Positions 1-7,990 of a stretch of 29,314 bases of DNA are shown piece by piece. The stretch's first letter is position 1. The number at the start of each line of letters is the position of its first letter. Under the pieces are notes generated by a model. The model had not been told where the DNA came from, searched no databases, and saw nothing but the letters and a program-made list of their open reading frames with translations. The translations under genes were made by a program, and so were the position numbers. The DNA is from Kaiparowitsia sp041742695 (GTDB taxonomy: Bacteria; Cyanobacteriota; Cyanobacteriia; Elainellales; Elainellaceae), in contig JBGTOF010000244.1 in assembly GCA_041742695.1 (NCBI GenBank), positions 1 to 29,314 on the forward strand, read 5' to 3'.

Positions 1-72
1 TAGAATAGCGAGCACTTCCTCGGGGCTGAGGTCTGCCATGCTCAACAGGTCGCGTCCCTTTAGTGACTTCAT
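1..72 (-). CDS. argF: Ornithine carbamoyltransferase, N-terminal fragment cut by the window edge
   Basis: Only the first 24 codons are inside the window, read on the minus strand from an ATG at 72. The translation begins MKSLKGRDLLSMADLSPEEV, which fits the start of cyanobacterial ornithine carbamoyltransferase, where a short basic stretch and G-R-D-L-L precede the first helix. The enzyme joins carbamoyl phosphate and ornithine to make citrulline in arginine synthesis, in the cytoplasm. The catalytic carbamoyl-phosphate motif lies outside the window, so the call rests on the N-terminus alone. About 157 bp separate it from the next gene, and both read on the minus strand. Confidence 0.75.
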   Translation of the reverse strand, partial: MKSLKGRDLLSMADLSPEEVLAIL

Positions 73-229
73 GCGGTGTGCGGGGGTAGATGGAACTGGA
101 TGAATCAAAACCCTATCAGATTCCCCTCAATCTCTCAATCCACGGCGGCACATTCCGGGGGTTCCCCATTGGCCCGGTAGACGAGAGCTAAAACGAACGC
201 GAGTTTGATCATCCATGACAGACAATCCA

Positions 230-931
230 CTACAAAATGGCGATTTGCTGTTTTAAGCGGGTTTTTTGTTGGAGCAGGTTGGCTTCCATCTGATGGAGTT
301 GATCGCGCTGGGTATAGAGATTGGGCAGTTTGCGTTTAATCGCGACTTTGCGCTCTAGGGCAGCGCGGGCGGCGGCTTCTTTGACTTGTTTGAGCGCCAG
401 TTGAGCCACGCGGTGCCAGGTGTCTTGCTCCTGTTCAGCCTGCTGAATTTGGCTGCTGAGCTGATGGCGGGCGATCGCCACATTATGCAACGCCTGCTCA
501 ATCGTCGCCGCCGCTTGAATCGGATCGCCCTCTTGCGCCGCTTCGTTCACCAAACCGCCGCGCCGTGCCAGGTCTACCAGGTTGAGATCCAGGCCAAAGT
601 TAGAAATCTGCCGACTGTCGTTGCGACCTATTTTGCACCAGGTAGCAAAGTGTTCGCAGTTGTTGGCGGTGAGGTTATAGCGGCGTTCGCCCAAGCGACT
701 TTCAGCCCGCTCCACCACCACATCAGGAATGTAGCTGGCAACATACTCTTTCACTGACACCGGGTTTCCCCAGGAAAAGTCAGCCCAAGGGGTGCGCCGG
801 ACGACGGGGTCTGATTCCACTTTGCTGTAGTGAATGACGGTGCCATCGCCGCAGTCAATGCCGTGGTGCTCATACACGCCGTCGAGCTGGAGAAAGGGGC
901 GCATCACATAAATTTGGTCGCCGCGAGCCAT
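230..931 (-). CDS. LRAT-fold (NlpC/P60-like) protein with C-terminal coiled coil
   Basis: 233 residues. The N-terminal ~100 residues match the lecithin retinol acyltransferase (LRAT) domain: a YEHHGI motif with His22/23, a second His at 34 (VIHYS), and the NCEHF signature with the presumed nucleophile Cys92. In this family the Cys and His form a thiol acyltransferase or hydrolase centre acting on phospholipid acyl chains or on amide/peptide bonds. Residues ~130-233 are rich in Gln, Glu, Ala, Arg and Lys with heptad-like spacing and probably form a long helix or coiled coil, an extension beyond the minimal domain. No signal peptide or membrane segment is visible. The ATG at 931 has no clear ribosome binding site on its own strand. 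Substrate is unknown; domain assignment is firm, function is inference. Confidence 0.85.
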   Translation of the reverse strand: MARGDQIYVMRPFLQLDGVYEHHGIDCGDGTVIHYSKVESDPVVRRTPWADFSWGNPVSVKEYVASYIPDVVVERAESRLGERRYNLTANNCEHFATWCKIGRNDSRQISNFGLDLNLVDLARRGGLVNEAAQEGDPIQAAATIEQALHNVAIARHQLSSQIQQAEQEQDTWHRVAQLALKQVKEAAARAALERKVAIKRKLPNLYTQRDQLHQMEANLLQQKTRLKQQIAIL

Positions 932-1080
932 GGGTGCTAAGGAGGTATGGGGATGCTGAGAAGAACTTCGACCAATATAATGGCGGGGCAGTCGTTGAGG
1001 GTAGAGGTGTGGTGCAGCAGTTGGGCGATGGCTTAGGTCAAGACGGGGGTGATGATATTGCAGGAACGTCGGTAGAGGCC

Positions 1081-1941
1081 ATGATGGCGATCGCTCGAAC
1101 CATTGGCTGGGGAGCCTCTAAGATTTTGCGCGCCTACTATCGCGGCGTGTCCCCAGACGATGGCAGTCAGCAAGGGTTAAACATTCAAAATAAAAAAGAT
1201 GGGCCAGTGACGGCAGCCGATTTGGCCGTGAATCGGTATGTGCTCGATGCATTGCAGCAGGCGGTAGGCACTGAGCAGTTTGGCTACCTTAGCGAAGAAA
1301 CCTACAAAGCCAGCGCCGCCAATGCGCCGTTTCCTCAAGACTGGGTGTGGATTATCGACCCGCTGGATGGCACCCGCGACTTCATTGACCAGACCGGAGA
1401 GTATGCGTTTCACCTGGCGCTCACCCACGGGGGGCGTCCGGTGATGGCGGTCGTCGCTTGCCCCGAGGCCGAGCGGCTCTACTTTGCCAGCCTAGGGGGC
1501 GGCACCTTTGTAGAAACTGCGGATGGGACGGTAACAGCGGTGCAGGTCTCAACGCGCGATCGTCCCGCAGATCTAACAGTCGTCGTCAGCCGCACCCACC
1601 GCGACGAGCGATTTAATCAACTCTTGCAGCAGCTTTCGTGCCAAAAACAACTGGGAGTAGGCAGTGTGGGCGGCAAGATTGCAGCCATCGTCGATCAGCG
1701 GGCAGATGTCTACCTGTCGCTATCGGGCAAGTCTGCTCCAAAGGATTGGGATCTGGCCGCACCAGAACTCATCCTCACCGAAGCCGGAGGACAGTTCACC
1801 CATTTCACGGGCACACCGCTGCGCTACAACACGGGCGATGTGAGCCAATGGGGTGGTCTGCTGGCGAGCAATGGATTGTGCCATACGCAGCTTTGCCAAG
1901 AAGCAGAGAGTCTGCTAACCGAGATTGAGGGGAGAGGGTGA
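1081..1941 (+). CDS. cysQ: Inositol monophosphatase-family phosphatase, probable 3'(2'),5'-bisphosphate nucleotidase CysQ
   Basis: From ATG 1081 this is 286 residues. The Li+-sensitive, Mg2+-dependent phosphatase family motifs are present: SEE at ~71-73, DPLDGTRDF with metal ligands around Asp93 and Asp96, and the C-terminal WDLAAPELILTEAGG metal motif. CysQ-type members remove the 3' phosphate from PAP/PAPS in sulfate assimilation; relatives act on inositol phosphate or fructose-1,6-bisphosphate. The DGTRDF form and the KDGPVTAAD segment near residue 39 favour CysQ. The frame is open back to a GTG at 934, but those 49 extra residues are glycine-rich, unlike the family and lack a suitable ribosome site, so the ATG-ATG at 1081 is preferred. 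It diverges from the LRAT-fold gene. Confidence 0.85.
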   Translation: MMAIARTIGWGASKILRAYYRGVSPDDGSQQGLNIQNKKDGPVTAADLAVNRYVLDALQQAVGTEQFGYLSEETYKASAANAPFPQDWVWIIDPLDGTRDFIDQTGEYAFHLALTHGGRPVMAVVACPEAERLYFASLGGGTFVETADGTVTAVQVSTRDRPADLTVVVSRTHRDERFNQLLQQLSCQKQLGVGSVGGKIAAIVDQRADVYLSLSGKSAPKDWDLAAPELILTEAGGQFTHFTGTPLRYNTGDVSQWGGLLASNGLCHTQLCQEAESLLTEIEGRG

Positions 1942-2074
1942 GTCTAGCCGATTGCGTGGGTTAACGGGTTAAGGATGAATTGGCGTTCGTTTTTAACCCG
2001 TACTTTAGAAAGACAAACCTTGCCCCCGTTGGATGGCGTCTAACTGCGTCAGGCTGAAAGGTGAAAGCTCGCGT

Positions 2075-2539
2075 TTACTGGAAGCCAAACCGCACCATTG
2101 CGCCCAATAGCTCGTTGTAGGTGACTTTGCCATTGCGGGCTGCGGCGTGTTTTTCGAGCAGTCGCTGGAGTTGCGCGCCGGTGACGGGAAATTCAATTTT
2201 ATCGGCGAGGGCGATCGCCTCACTCAGCGACAGCAGTCCATTTTTGTTGGCATCGAATTCTCGAATCTTTTTCAGCAGCACATAGTGAGGTTCTGCGACT
2301 GCAAGAAACTCTTCGAAGGTGATCTCGCCGTCCCCATCGGTGTCCATTGTGTTGAACTTATCGACCAAGCGGGTGCGTTCTAGCTCCAGCATGGCGGTGA
2401 TGTATTCTTCTAGTTGAATTTTGCCATCCTGATTCGTATCCATCTGAACAAACGCCTGCTGAATGGCCGTCAGCCGCTCAGGCACCAACAATTCTTTTGC
2501 CTCTTCGGAGACCTGAAGGTTAAAGTTCTCTGCACTCAT
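2075..2539 (-). CDS. Calmodulin-like EF-hand calcium-binding protein
   Basis: 154 residues with four EF-hand units evenly placed along the chain. Loop 1 (Asp34, Asn36, Asp38, Gly39, Glu45), loop 2 (Asp66, Asp68, Asp70, Gly71, Glu77) and loop 3 (Asp96, Asn98, Asn100, Gly101, Glu107) have acceptable Ca2+ ligands. Loop 4 (~132-143) keeps Gly and Glu but has Ala at positions 1 and 3, so it probably does not bind. There is no signal peptide, membrane segment or fused catalytic domain, so it resembles a free cytoplasmic calcium sensor or buffer. The two-lobed layout recalls calmodulin or calerythrin, but no partner can be named. It reads alone, converging with cysQ and diverging from the aldehyde dehydrogenase. 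Confidence 0.9.
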   Translation of the reverse strand: MSAENFNLQVSEEAKELLVPERLTAIQQAFVQMDTNQDGKIQLEEYITAMLELERTRLVDKFNTMDTDGDGEITFEEFLAVAEPHYVLLKKIREFDANKNGLLSLSEAIALADKIEFPVTGAQLQRLLEKHAAARNGKVTYNELLGAMVRFGFQ

Positions 2540-2846
2540 AGGAGGGGGTCAATCGAGCCAACAACTCACTAAGAATACCACCCTGCAATCCCGCAGCCAG
2601 TTCATAAGGGGCACTCATCAAGCCGATTATGGGGAAGAGTTGCAACAGTTGATTACTCCACTGCATGTGTCACCCTACCCGGCAGCGAACAGCAGGAAAC
2701 CGTGTTGAGAAACTTCAAATTTTGCTCTGGTGTACTAGATGACAGTTCTACAATCTAAGGACAGCGCAATCTAGGGAAGGCATGGGGCGATCGCTCATGG
2801 CCCAGTGTCGCTCGCGCTTAATCCAGTCTTTTTCCACGAGGGTTTT
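2540..2846. other. Non-coding divergent region between EF-hand gene and aldehyde dehydrogenase
   Basis: About 307 bp without a convincing gene. It must hold the promoters of both flanking genes. One HIP1 octamer lies near 2785. I could not fix a -35/-10 pair or an operator with confidence. Confidence 0.5.
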
Positions 2847-4340
2847 ATGACGGCAACCACAGAGAAAATGGTGCATTACCCCATGATCATTGCAGGGGAA
2901 CCCATCACCTCCGGCAGCGAAGATGTGCTTGACCCCGCCACGGGGCAGACGTTTGCCACTGTGGCCCTAGGCACCAGCGCCGATGTAGACCGGGCTGTGG
3001 CAGCGGCCAAGGCCGCCCAGGCAGAGTGGGCAGCCTTAGCCTATAGCGAGCGCAGCGCCGCAATGATGGCCTTTGCTGATGCGCTAGAGGCTCATACTGA
3101 CGAACTGTGCCAGCTCGAGAGCCTCAATGCCGGCAAGCCCATGAAGCTCACGGTGAATGGCGATATTCCCTTTTCTGTCGATAACCTGCGCTATTTTGCA
3201 GCGGCAGTGCGGCGGCAAGAGGGGGCGGCCTCGGGTGAATATGTCGGCGGTTATACCAGTCTGCTGCGGCGCGAACCCATTGGCGTGGTCGGCGCGATTA
3301 CGCCATGGAACTACCCGCTGATGATGGCCGTGTGGAAGATTGCACCGGCGATCGCCGCTGGGAATGCCATCGTGCTCAAGCCTGCCCCCAATACCCCGAT
3401 CACCTCCATTCGGTTAGCTCAGATTGCGGTGGAAGCAGGCTTGCCTAAGGGGCTGATTAACATCGTCACGGGCGGGGCCGAGGTGGGCGAGGCCATCTGC
3501 ACCCATCCTGGCATCGGCATGGTGAGCTTTACGGGCAGCACCCGCACGGGCAAGCGCGTGGCAGAATTAGCGAGCAGCACGGTCAAGCGCGTCACGTTAG
3601 AGCTGGGCGGCAAAGCCCCCTTTGTCATCTTTGACGATGCCGACATGGAAGCAGCAGCCCAGGGGGCGATCGTGGGCGGCTTTCAAAACTCTGGGCAAGA
3701 CTGCACTGCTGCTACTCGCATTTATGTCCAAGACAGTCAGTTTGACGCCTTTGTAGCGCGGTTAACAGAGCTAGCCAACCAAGTGGTTGTGGGAGATCCC
3801 TTCGGCGATGACACAGACCTAGGCCCGCTCTCTAGCCAGTCCCATTTGAATAAAGTGACGGGCTATGTAGAAGAAGCCAAGCAACAGGGATATCACGTGG
3901 TGACCTGTGGCGGCACAGTGCCCAGCCAAGGCTACTTTTTCCCGCCGACGCTGATCGTTGATCCGCCCCAAGAAGCAAGCTGTGTCTGTGAAGAAATTTT
4001 TGGCCCGGTGTTGGTGGTGAAACGGTTCTCAACGGAGGAGGAGGCGATCGCCCTTGCCAACGATACCCCGTACGGCCTCGCGGCCAGCGTGTGGACGCTC
4101 AACGTGCAGCGCGCCATGCGCGTGGCTAAAGCCCTGCAAGCGGGCACCGTGTGGGTGAACGATCACTTGCCCATCGCCAGCGAAATGCCCCATGGTGGCT
4201 TTAAGCAAAGTGGCTATGGCAAAGACATGTCGCACTATGCCTTAGAAGAATATACGGTCGTCAAGCATGTGGTGCTAGAACTGGCCGGGGAACAGCGCAA
4301 AGGGTGGCACTTCATGGTCTTTGGCAAAGAAGGCACCTGA
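2847..4340 (+). CDS. Aldehyde dehydrogenase, gamma-aminobutyraldehyde/betaine-aldehyde dehydrogenase type
   Basis: 497 residues from ATG 2847, a usual length for the NAD(P)+-dependent aldehyde dehydrogenase superfamily. Conserved elements are visible: TPWNYP (Asn155), Lys178 in LKPAPNTP, TLELGGKAP (general base Glu252) and NSGQDCTAATR (nucleophile Cys285). The SGQDCTAA context and the EMPHGGFKQSGYGKDMS block near the C-terminus resemble E. coli gamma-aminobutyraldehyde dehydrogenase (PatD/YdcW), suggesting oxidation of aminoaldehydes from polyamine breakdown; betaine aldehyde is an alternative substrate. The frame is open to a GTG at 2805, but ATG 2847 has GAGGG just upstream and begins the conserved part. 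No choline oxidase, polyamine transaminase or transporter lies nearby to confirm substrate. It ends at a strong terminator shared with glgC. Confidence 0.9.
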   Translation: MTATTEKMVHYPMIIAGEPITSGSEDVLDPATGQTFATVALGTSADVDRAVAAAKAAQAEWAALAYSERSAAMMAFADALEAHTDELCQLESLNAGKPMKLTVNGDIPFSVDNLRYFAAAVRRQEGAASGEYVGGYTSLLRREPIGVVGAITPWNYPLMMAVWKIAPAIAAGNAIVLKPAPNTPITSIRLAQIAVEAGLPKGLINIVTGGAEVGEAICTHPGIGMVSFTGSTRTGKRVAELASSTVKRVTLELGGKAPFVIFDDADMEAAAQGAIVGGFQNSGQDCTAATRIYVQDSQFDAFVARLTELANQVVVGDPFGDDTDLGPLSSQSHLNKVTGYVEEAKQQGYHVVTCGGTVPSQGYFFPPTLIVDPPQEASCVCEEIFGPVLVVKRFSTEEEAIALANDTPYGLAASVWTLNVQRAMRVAKALQAGTVWVNDHLPIASEMPHGGFKQSGYGKDMSHYALEEYTVVKHVVLELAGEQRKGWHFMVFGKEGT

Positions 4341-4375
4341 TTTCAGCCTCGCATCATGTCTAGTGCCGCAAATTC

Positions 4376-4420
4376 AAACAGATTGGGGGGCGTCACTTGA
4401 TGACGCCCCCCAATCTGTTT
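4376..4420. terminator. Bidirectional intrinsic terminator between aldehyde dehydrogenase and glgC
   Basis: Two perfect 20-bp arms (4376-4395 and 4401-4420) flank a 5-nt loop (CTTGA). On the plus strand a run of T follows; on the minus strand the RNA continues GUUUGAAUU. It lies between two convergent stop codons, so it can end both transcripts. Confidence 0.9.
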
Positions 4421-4455
4421 TTTCCAAGGCTAGTTAGCAGCAATGACAGCCGATG

Positions 4456-5745
4456 CTAAATTACCGTGCCATCAGGAATGACCGTATTCTTGAACACTAC
4501 GATGATGCCGTTGCGGATGTAGAACCCTAGATCCTCCCGCTCCGCTTCTTCCACCCGGTCTTTGTTGATAATTTGCACATTGTTGCCAATGCACGCATTT
4601 TTATCCACAATGGCCCGGCGAATGGTGGTATTGGCGCCGATGCCCAACGGCACTTTGCCTTCTTGTGCAAAGGTTTGGCGTTCTACCATGGGTTGATAAT
4701 AGTCCGACCCCATAATCATGGTGTCTTCAATTACTGACCCCGTTTCGATTCGGGTACGAATGCCCAGAATGGAGTGCTTGATGGTGCATTCCTTCAGAAT
4801 GCAGCCTTCTCCAATCATGGTGCGCGAAATGTTGGCGTCTTGGATTTTAGACGGAGGGAGCGATCGCCCTCGGGTATAGATCGGCGCGTCTTCATGATAA
4901 AAGCTGAACGGCGGCTGAGGCTGCTGGGTTAGGGCCAAGTTGGCCTCATAGAACGACTCAATGGTTCCAATGTCTTCCCAGTACCCGTCAAACAGATAAG
5001 CTTGAACGTTATAGTTTTCAGACGAGTTAGGGATAATCTCTTTGCCAAAGTCCGTTTGCTCAGGAGCCCCGCGCAAGAGATCAAACATGACCTCGCGTTT
5101 GAAAACATAGATCCCCATTGAGGCAATGTAGGGCTTCTTCTTTGCATCTTCAGGCGACAGCCCCAACACGCTGGTATCCACCTGCATTTGCTTGAGCGCA
5201 TCACCCTTGGGCTTTTCAGAAAAGTCCACCACACGACCGGCATCGTCAATCTTCATCAACCCAAAATCTGAGGCGCGACGCTCATCCATTGGCACCACAG
5301 AGATAGTGATGTCGGCATTGGTTTCGCGGTGGCGCTGAATGAACTCGCGATAGTCCATGCGGTAGAGGTGATCGCCAGAGAGGATCAAGTACTCATCCAC
5401 ATCAAACTCTTCGAACAGCCAAAGGTATTGTCGAACCGCATCCGCTGTGCCCTGAAACCAGTTGGGGTTCTCAGAAGTGAGCTGCGCTGCCAGAATTTCG
5501 ACAAACCCTTCGTGGAAGCCTGAAAAGTTAAACGTGCGAGAGATATGGCGGTTGAGTGAAGCAGAGTTGAACTGCGTCAACACGTAGATTTTATAGATAT
5601 CAGAGTTAATGCAATTGCTAACCGGAACATCAATTAACCGATATTTGCCGGCTAGAGGAACAGCAGGCTTGGCTCGGAGTTTGGTCAGGGGATAGAGACG
5701 GCTTCCGGCACCGCCGCCCAAGATAATTCCTAATACCCGTTTCAC
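4456..5745 (-). CDS. glgC: Glucose-1-phosphate adenylyltransferase (ADP-glucose pyrophosphorylase)
   Basis: 429 residues, standard for cyanobacterial GlgC. It makes ADP-glucose and pyrophosphate from glucose 1-phosphate and ATP, the committed step of glycogen synthesis. The N-terminus carries the nucleotide loop GGGAGSRLYPLTKLRAKPAV. Also visible are the catalytic stretch SGDHLYRMDY, the glucose-1-phosphate site FSEKPKG, FDGYWEDIGTI, and a C-terminal left-handed beta-helix rich in hexapeptide-like I/V repeats ending in NTVIPDGTVI. The cyanobacterial enzyme is activated by 3-phosphoglycerate and inhibited by phosphate; regulatory lysines at the C-terminus are compatible with this. Translation starts at a GTG (5745) behind AGAGGA. 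The gene appears monocistronic, with a promoter in the 281-bp upstream gap and a strong terminator downstream. Confidence 0.97.
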   Translation of the reverse strand: MKRVLGIILGGGAGSRLYPLTKLRAKPAVPLAGKYRLIDVPVSNCINSDIYKIYVLTQFNSASLNRHISRTFNFSGFHEGFVEILAAQLTSENPNWFQGTADAVRQYLWLFEEFDVDEYLILSGDHLYRMDYREFIQRHRETNADITISVVPMDERRASDFGLMKIDDAGRVVDFSEKPKGDALKQMQVDTSVLGLSPEDAKKKPYIASMGIYVFKREVMFDLLRGAPEQTDFGKEIIPNSSENYNVQAYLFDGYWEDIGTIESFYEANLALTQQPQPPFSFYHEDAPIYTRGRSLPPSKIQDANISRTMIGEGCILKECTIKHSILGIRTRIETGSVIEDTMIMGSDYYQPMVERQTFAQEGKVPLGIGANTTIRRAIVDKNACIGNNVQIINKDRVEEAEREDLGFYIRNGIIVVFKNTVIPDGTVI

Positions 5746-5868
5746 AATATCCTCTTAACTCTCGCTTAATGGCTGACTTTATCTACGTTTAGTGTGGACG
5801 CGCATGGTTCAGTTGGCAAGCCATTGGAGGTAGAAAGCGCGAGGATAAGAGGGGCGATCGCCTCTGCC

Positions 5869-5884
5869 TTTATATGTATATAAA
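5869..5884. promoter_or_regulatory. AT-rich palindrome upstream of glgC
   Basis: TTTATAT-GT-ATATAAA is a perfect 7-bp inverted repeat with a 2-nt centre, an AT island in GC-rich DNA about 125 bp upstream of the glgC start. Read on the minus strand it supplies TATA-type -10-like hexamers. It may be part of the glgC promoter or a regulator site; the role is inferred from position and symmetry only. It adjoins a HIP1 octamer. Confidence 0.35.
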
Positions 5885-6026
5885 TCGCCTGATCTGTCGA
5901 ATCGGGGATTCAAGCCAGCGCTGGAGTCGGTCGTCCGTGTGCGGGACAAGAGGCGGGTTGCCCATTGAGGTTCACTGCGAATTAATCGAGATTAAGCTGG
6001 ATGGAAAATTTCGTTAGCAGAACCGC

Positions 6027-7148
6027 CTAGGCCACGTCATAACCTCGGCTACGCAGGTGTTCTGCCCAGTTCCATTCATTGAGTAAGAACGCGCGGGTCG
6101 CCTCGTAGCCCTGGCGATAGAGTCGATCTTTATCAGCATTGCTCAGGTTGAATTGCGTAGCCGTGACGCCCGTTGTGTCGATGTTGATTACCCGACCCTG
6201 CCCATTTTTGCGCAGGTGAAAGCGATCTTTGGCCACCATGATGGTGGTGAGCATGGCCGAAAATACATCAATGGCGCTGTCGATCGTGAACTTAGCCATC
6301 TCGTCAGCAATCCGAAAGCCAAAGGTGGGGCAACGCGGAATGGGCGGGTTGGGCTGTGCCGCTTGATTTAAATCAAAAATCCACAACGGAAAGTTGCTTA
6401 AGATGCCGCCATCGACAATGGTGGCGTCGCCCAAGCGCCCCGGTTCAAAGAAAAAGGGAATGCTGCTCGACAGGCGCACCGCTTCGGCCACGCTAAAGTC
6501 ATCTCGACGGTTGAGGTTATATTGCTTCATCGCGGCTTGGTTAACGTCGCGCTCCAGATCATCGGGCAACACGAGCATTTCGCCATGGGTGATGTCAGAG
6601 ACGACGATTTTGAGGGCGCGGCGCTGGTACCAGGGTAAGTCGGGACTGGTGCTGAGATCGGCGAACTTGTGAAGGCGATCGCCCAAAATTCCGGCTACCC
6701 AATCCCGCAGGGGGTCTGTGGAATATTTTCCGAGCTGCTGCGTGACCCAAAGATTGGCCACCAACCCCAACGGGTTGTCGAGGGCACGGTCGGGCGATCG
6801 CTGAAATAAAAATCGGCTGGTGGGTTCCGACAGCAGATCCTCCACATAATCTAACTGCCCCAGCGCTGCTTCTAGCTCCTCAATCTCGATTTCTGCGGCC
6901 ACCAGCGCTGCCGTGATCGACCCCGCCGAGGTGCCAGCCAGTTTGCGCCAGCGAATGCCAACCTCACTAAAGCAGCGCAGCACGCCTAAAAAGGCTGTTC
7001 CCTTGACGCCGCCGCCCTCAAACACTGCATCGGCGTAGCGGTTGCCATCTTCTGCCGGGGGCAACTGTGCCAGAATCTGAGCCTTCTCGGCTTCCGTCAG
7101 CACTAAGTTGTACTGTGCACGCACTGCTGCCGGGTTCCAACCTGCCAT
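6027..7148 (-). CDS. Patatin-like phospholipase family protein
   Basis: 373 residues. It shows the patatin catalytic dyad: oxyanion loop FEGGGVKGTAFLG at ~43-55, nucleophile Ser74 in GTSAG, and Asp246 in the VDGG motif. Such enzymes hydrolyse acyl esters of phospholipids or glycolipids in the cytoplasm or at membranes; the specific lipid cannot be read. No signal peptide or membrane helix is visible. The ATG at 7148 has AAAGGA eight bases upstream. It lies 30 bp downstream of the DUF3177 membrane-protein gene on the same strand, so the two probably share a transcript, which would place the hydrolase near the membrane. About 280 bp with no clear hairpin follow before glgC. Confidence 0.92.
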   Translation of the reverse strand: MAGWNPAAVRAQYNLVLTEAEKAQILAQLPPAEDGNRYADAVFEGGGVKGTAFLGVLRCFSEVGIRWRKLAGTSAGSITAALVAAEIEIEELEAALGQLDYVEDLLSEPTSRFLFQRSPDRALDNPLGLVANLWVTQQLGKYSTDPLRDWVAGILGDRLHKFADLSTSPDLPWYQRRALKIVVSDITHGEMLVLPDDLERDVNQAAMKQYNLNRRDDFSVAEAVRLSSSIPFFFEPGRLGDATIVDGGILSNFPLWIFDLNQAAQPNPPIPRCPTFGFRIADEMAKFTIDSAIDVFSAMLTTIMVAKDRFHLRKNGQGRVINIDTTGVTATQFNLSNADKDRLYRQGYEATRAFLLNEWNWAEHLRSRGYDVA

Positions 7149-7178
7149 AATTGCATCCTTTCTAAGGGAGACTATGGG

Positions 7179-7775
7179 CTATTGCTCCATTGCAGAACGC
7201 CCATTTTTGCCAAAGCGAACTAGAGCATAGTAAACCAAATACAACAAATAAATCACGAGTCCCACAATACCCCAAAACCCTAAAAACCCTAGGGTGTAGC
7301 CAGCGTGTAGGGCCTCGCGATACATCAGCGGAGCCTCGCGCCATACTTGGCAAAAGGGGGTGGCGTAGAGCCCCTGATTAAAACTGCACTGCAAGACCGG
7401 GATAAAGGCGATCGCCACCACCACGCTATAAGCGGTAACAGCCCACCGCCAGGCATTAAACGCCAACTTCAGGGTTGACTGCCGCAAGTCGTCAATTTCT
7501 TCATTGAGATCCACCCAAAACCAAAGGCTGATGGGGATTAGCACCCGCGCCAGAAACGACGACAGAAAGGCGATCGGCAGATTGCCAATCATCAAATACA
7601 ACGTGATCGCCAGCAGGCTCGACACCCGCCAGTAGATAATCAGCACCCGCTGGATAGATTCTGAACGGCTCACCGTAGCCCATATCAGCAGCAGCAACGG
7701 CAAAATGACTAAAAACAGAACGGCCAGCCGATAGTCGAGCCAAACCAACGAGCGCAGCAATGATTCTTCTATCAC
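7179..7775 (-). CDS. DUF3177-type integral membrane protein
   Basis: 198 residues with about five hydrophobic helices (roughly 15-35, 45-65, 70-90, 110-130 and 160-185) and charged ends. It resembles the cyanobacterial family DUF3177, whose function is unknown. The start is a GTG at 7775, supported by GAAGGA about 5 bases upstream. It is the first gene of a probable two-gene operon with the patatin-like phospholipase 30 bp downstream, hinting at a role at a lipid membrane, but that is inference. No catalytic motif is visible. Confidence 0.75.
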   Translation of the reverse strand: MIEESLLRSLVWLDYRLAVLFLVILPLLLLIWATVSRSESIQRVLIIYWRVSSLLAITLYLMIGNLPIAFLSSFLARVLIPISLWFWVDLNEEIDDLRQSTLKLAFNAWRWAVTAYSVVVAIAFIPVLQCSFNQGLYATPFCQVWREAPLMYREALHAGYTLGFLGFWGIVGLVIYLLYLVYYALVRFGKNGRSAMEQ

Positions 7776-7990
7776 GAGGGTCCTTCGTCTCTTTGTCTAG
7801 GGAACGGGGGTTGAGGAGCGGGATCAGGGCGGAAGTCTGCAAACGGATTTAATGCCGACATTCAGCATGACTTATTCGGCATTGAGCCGTCAGTGTCTCA
7901 TCCTAGCTCATCCCGCCGCTTGCCAAACATTGCCGTTGCGATCGCCCTACACAGGGTCACGGGCTCAGCCTTGAAGGCGATGCCCCCGCG

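Noticed and set aside
386..757. A 123-codon plus-strand frame opposite the LRAT-fold gene
   Set aside because: It overlaps fully with a gene carrying clear catalytic motifs on the minus strand and resembles no protein family.
934..1080. N-terminal extension of cysQ from GTG 934
   Set aside because: Gly-rich, low-complexity residues unlike the family; the ATG at 1081 gives the expected length.
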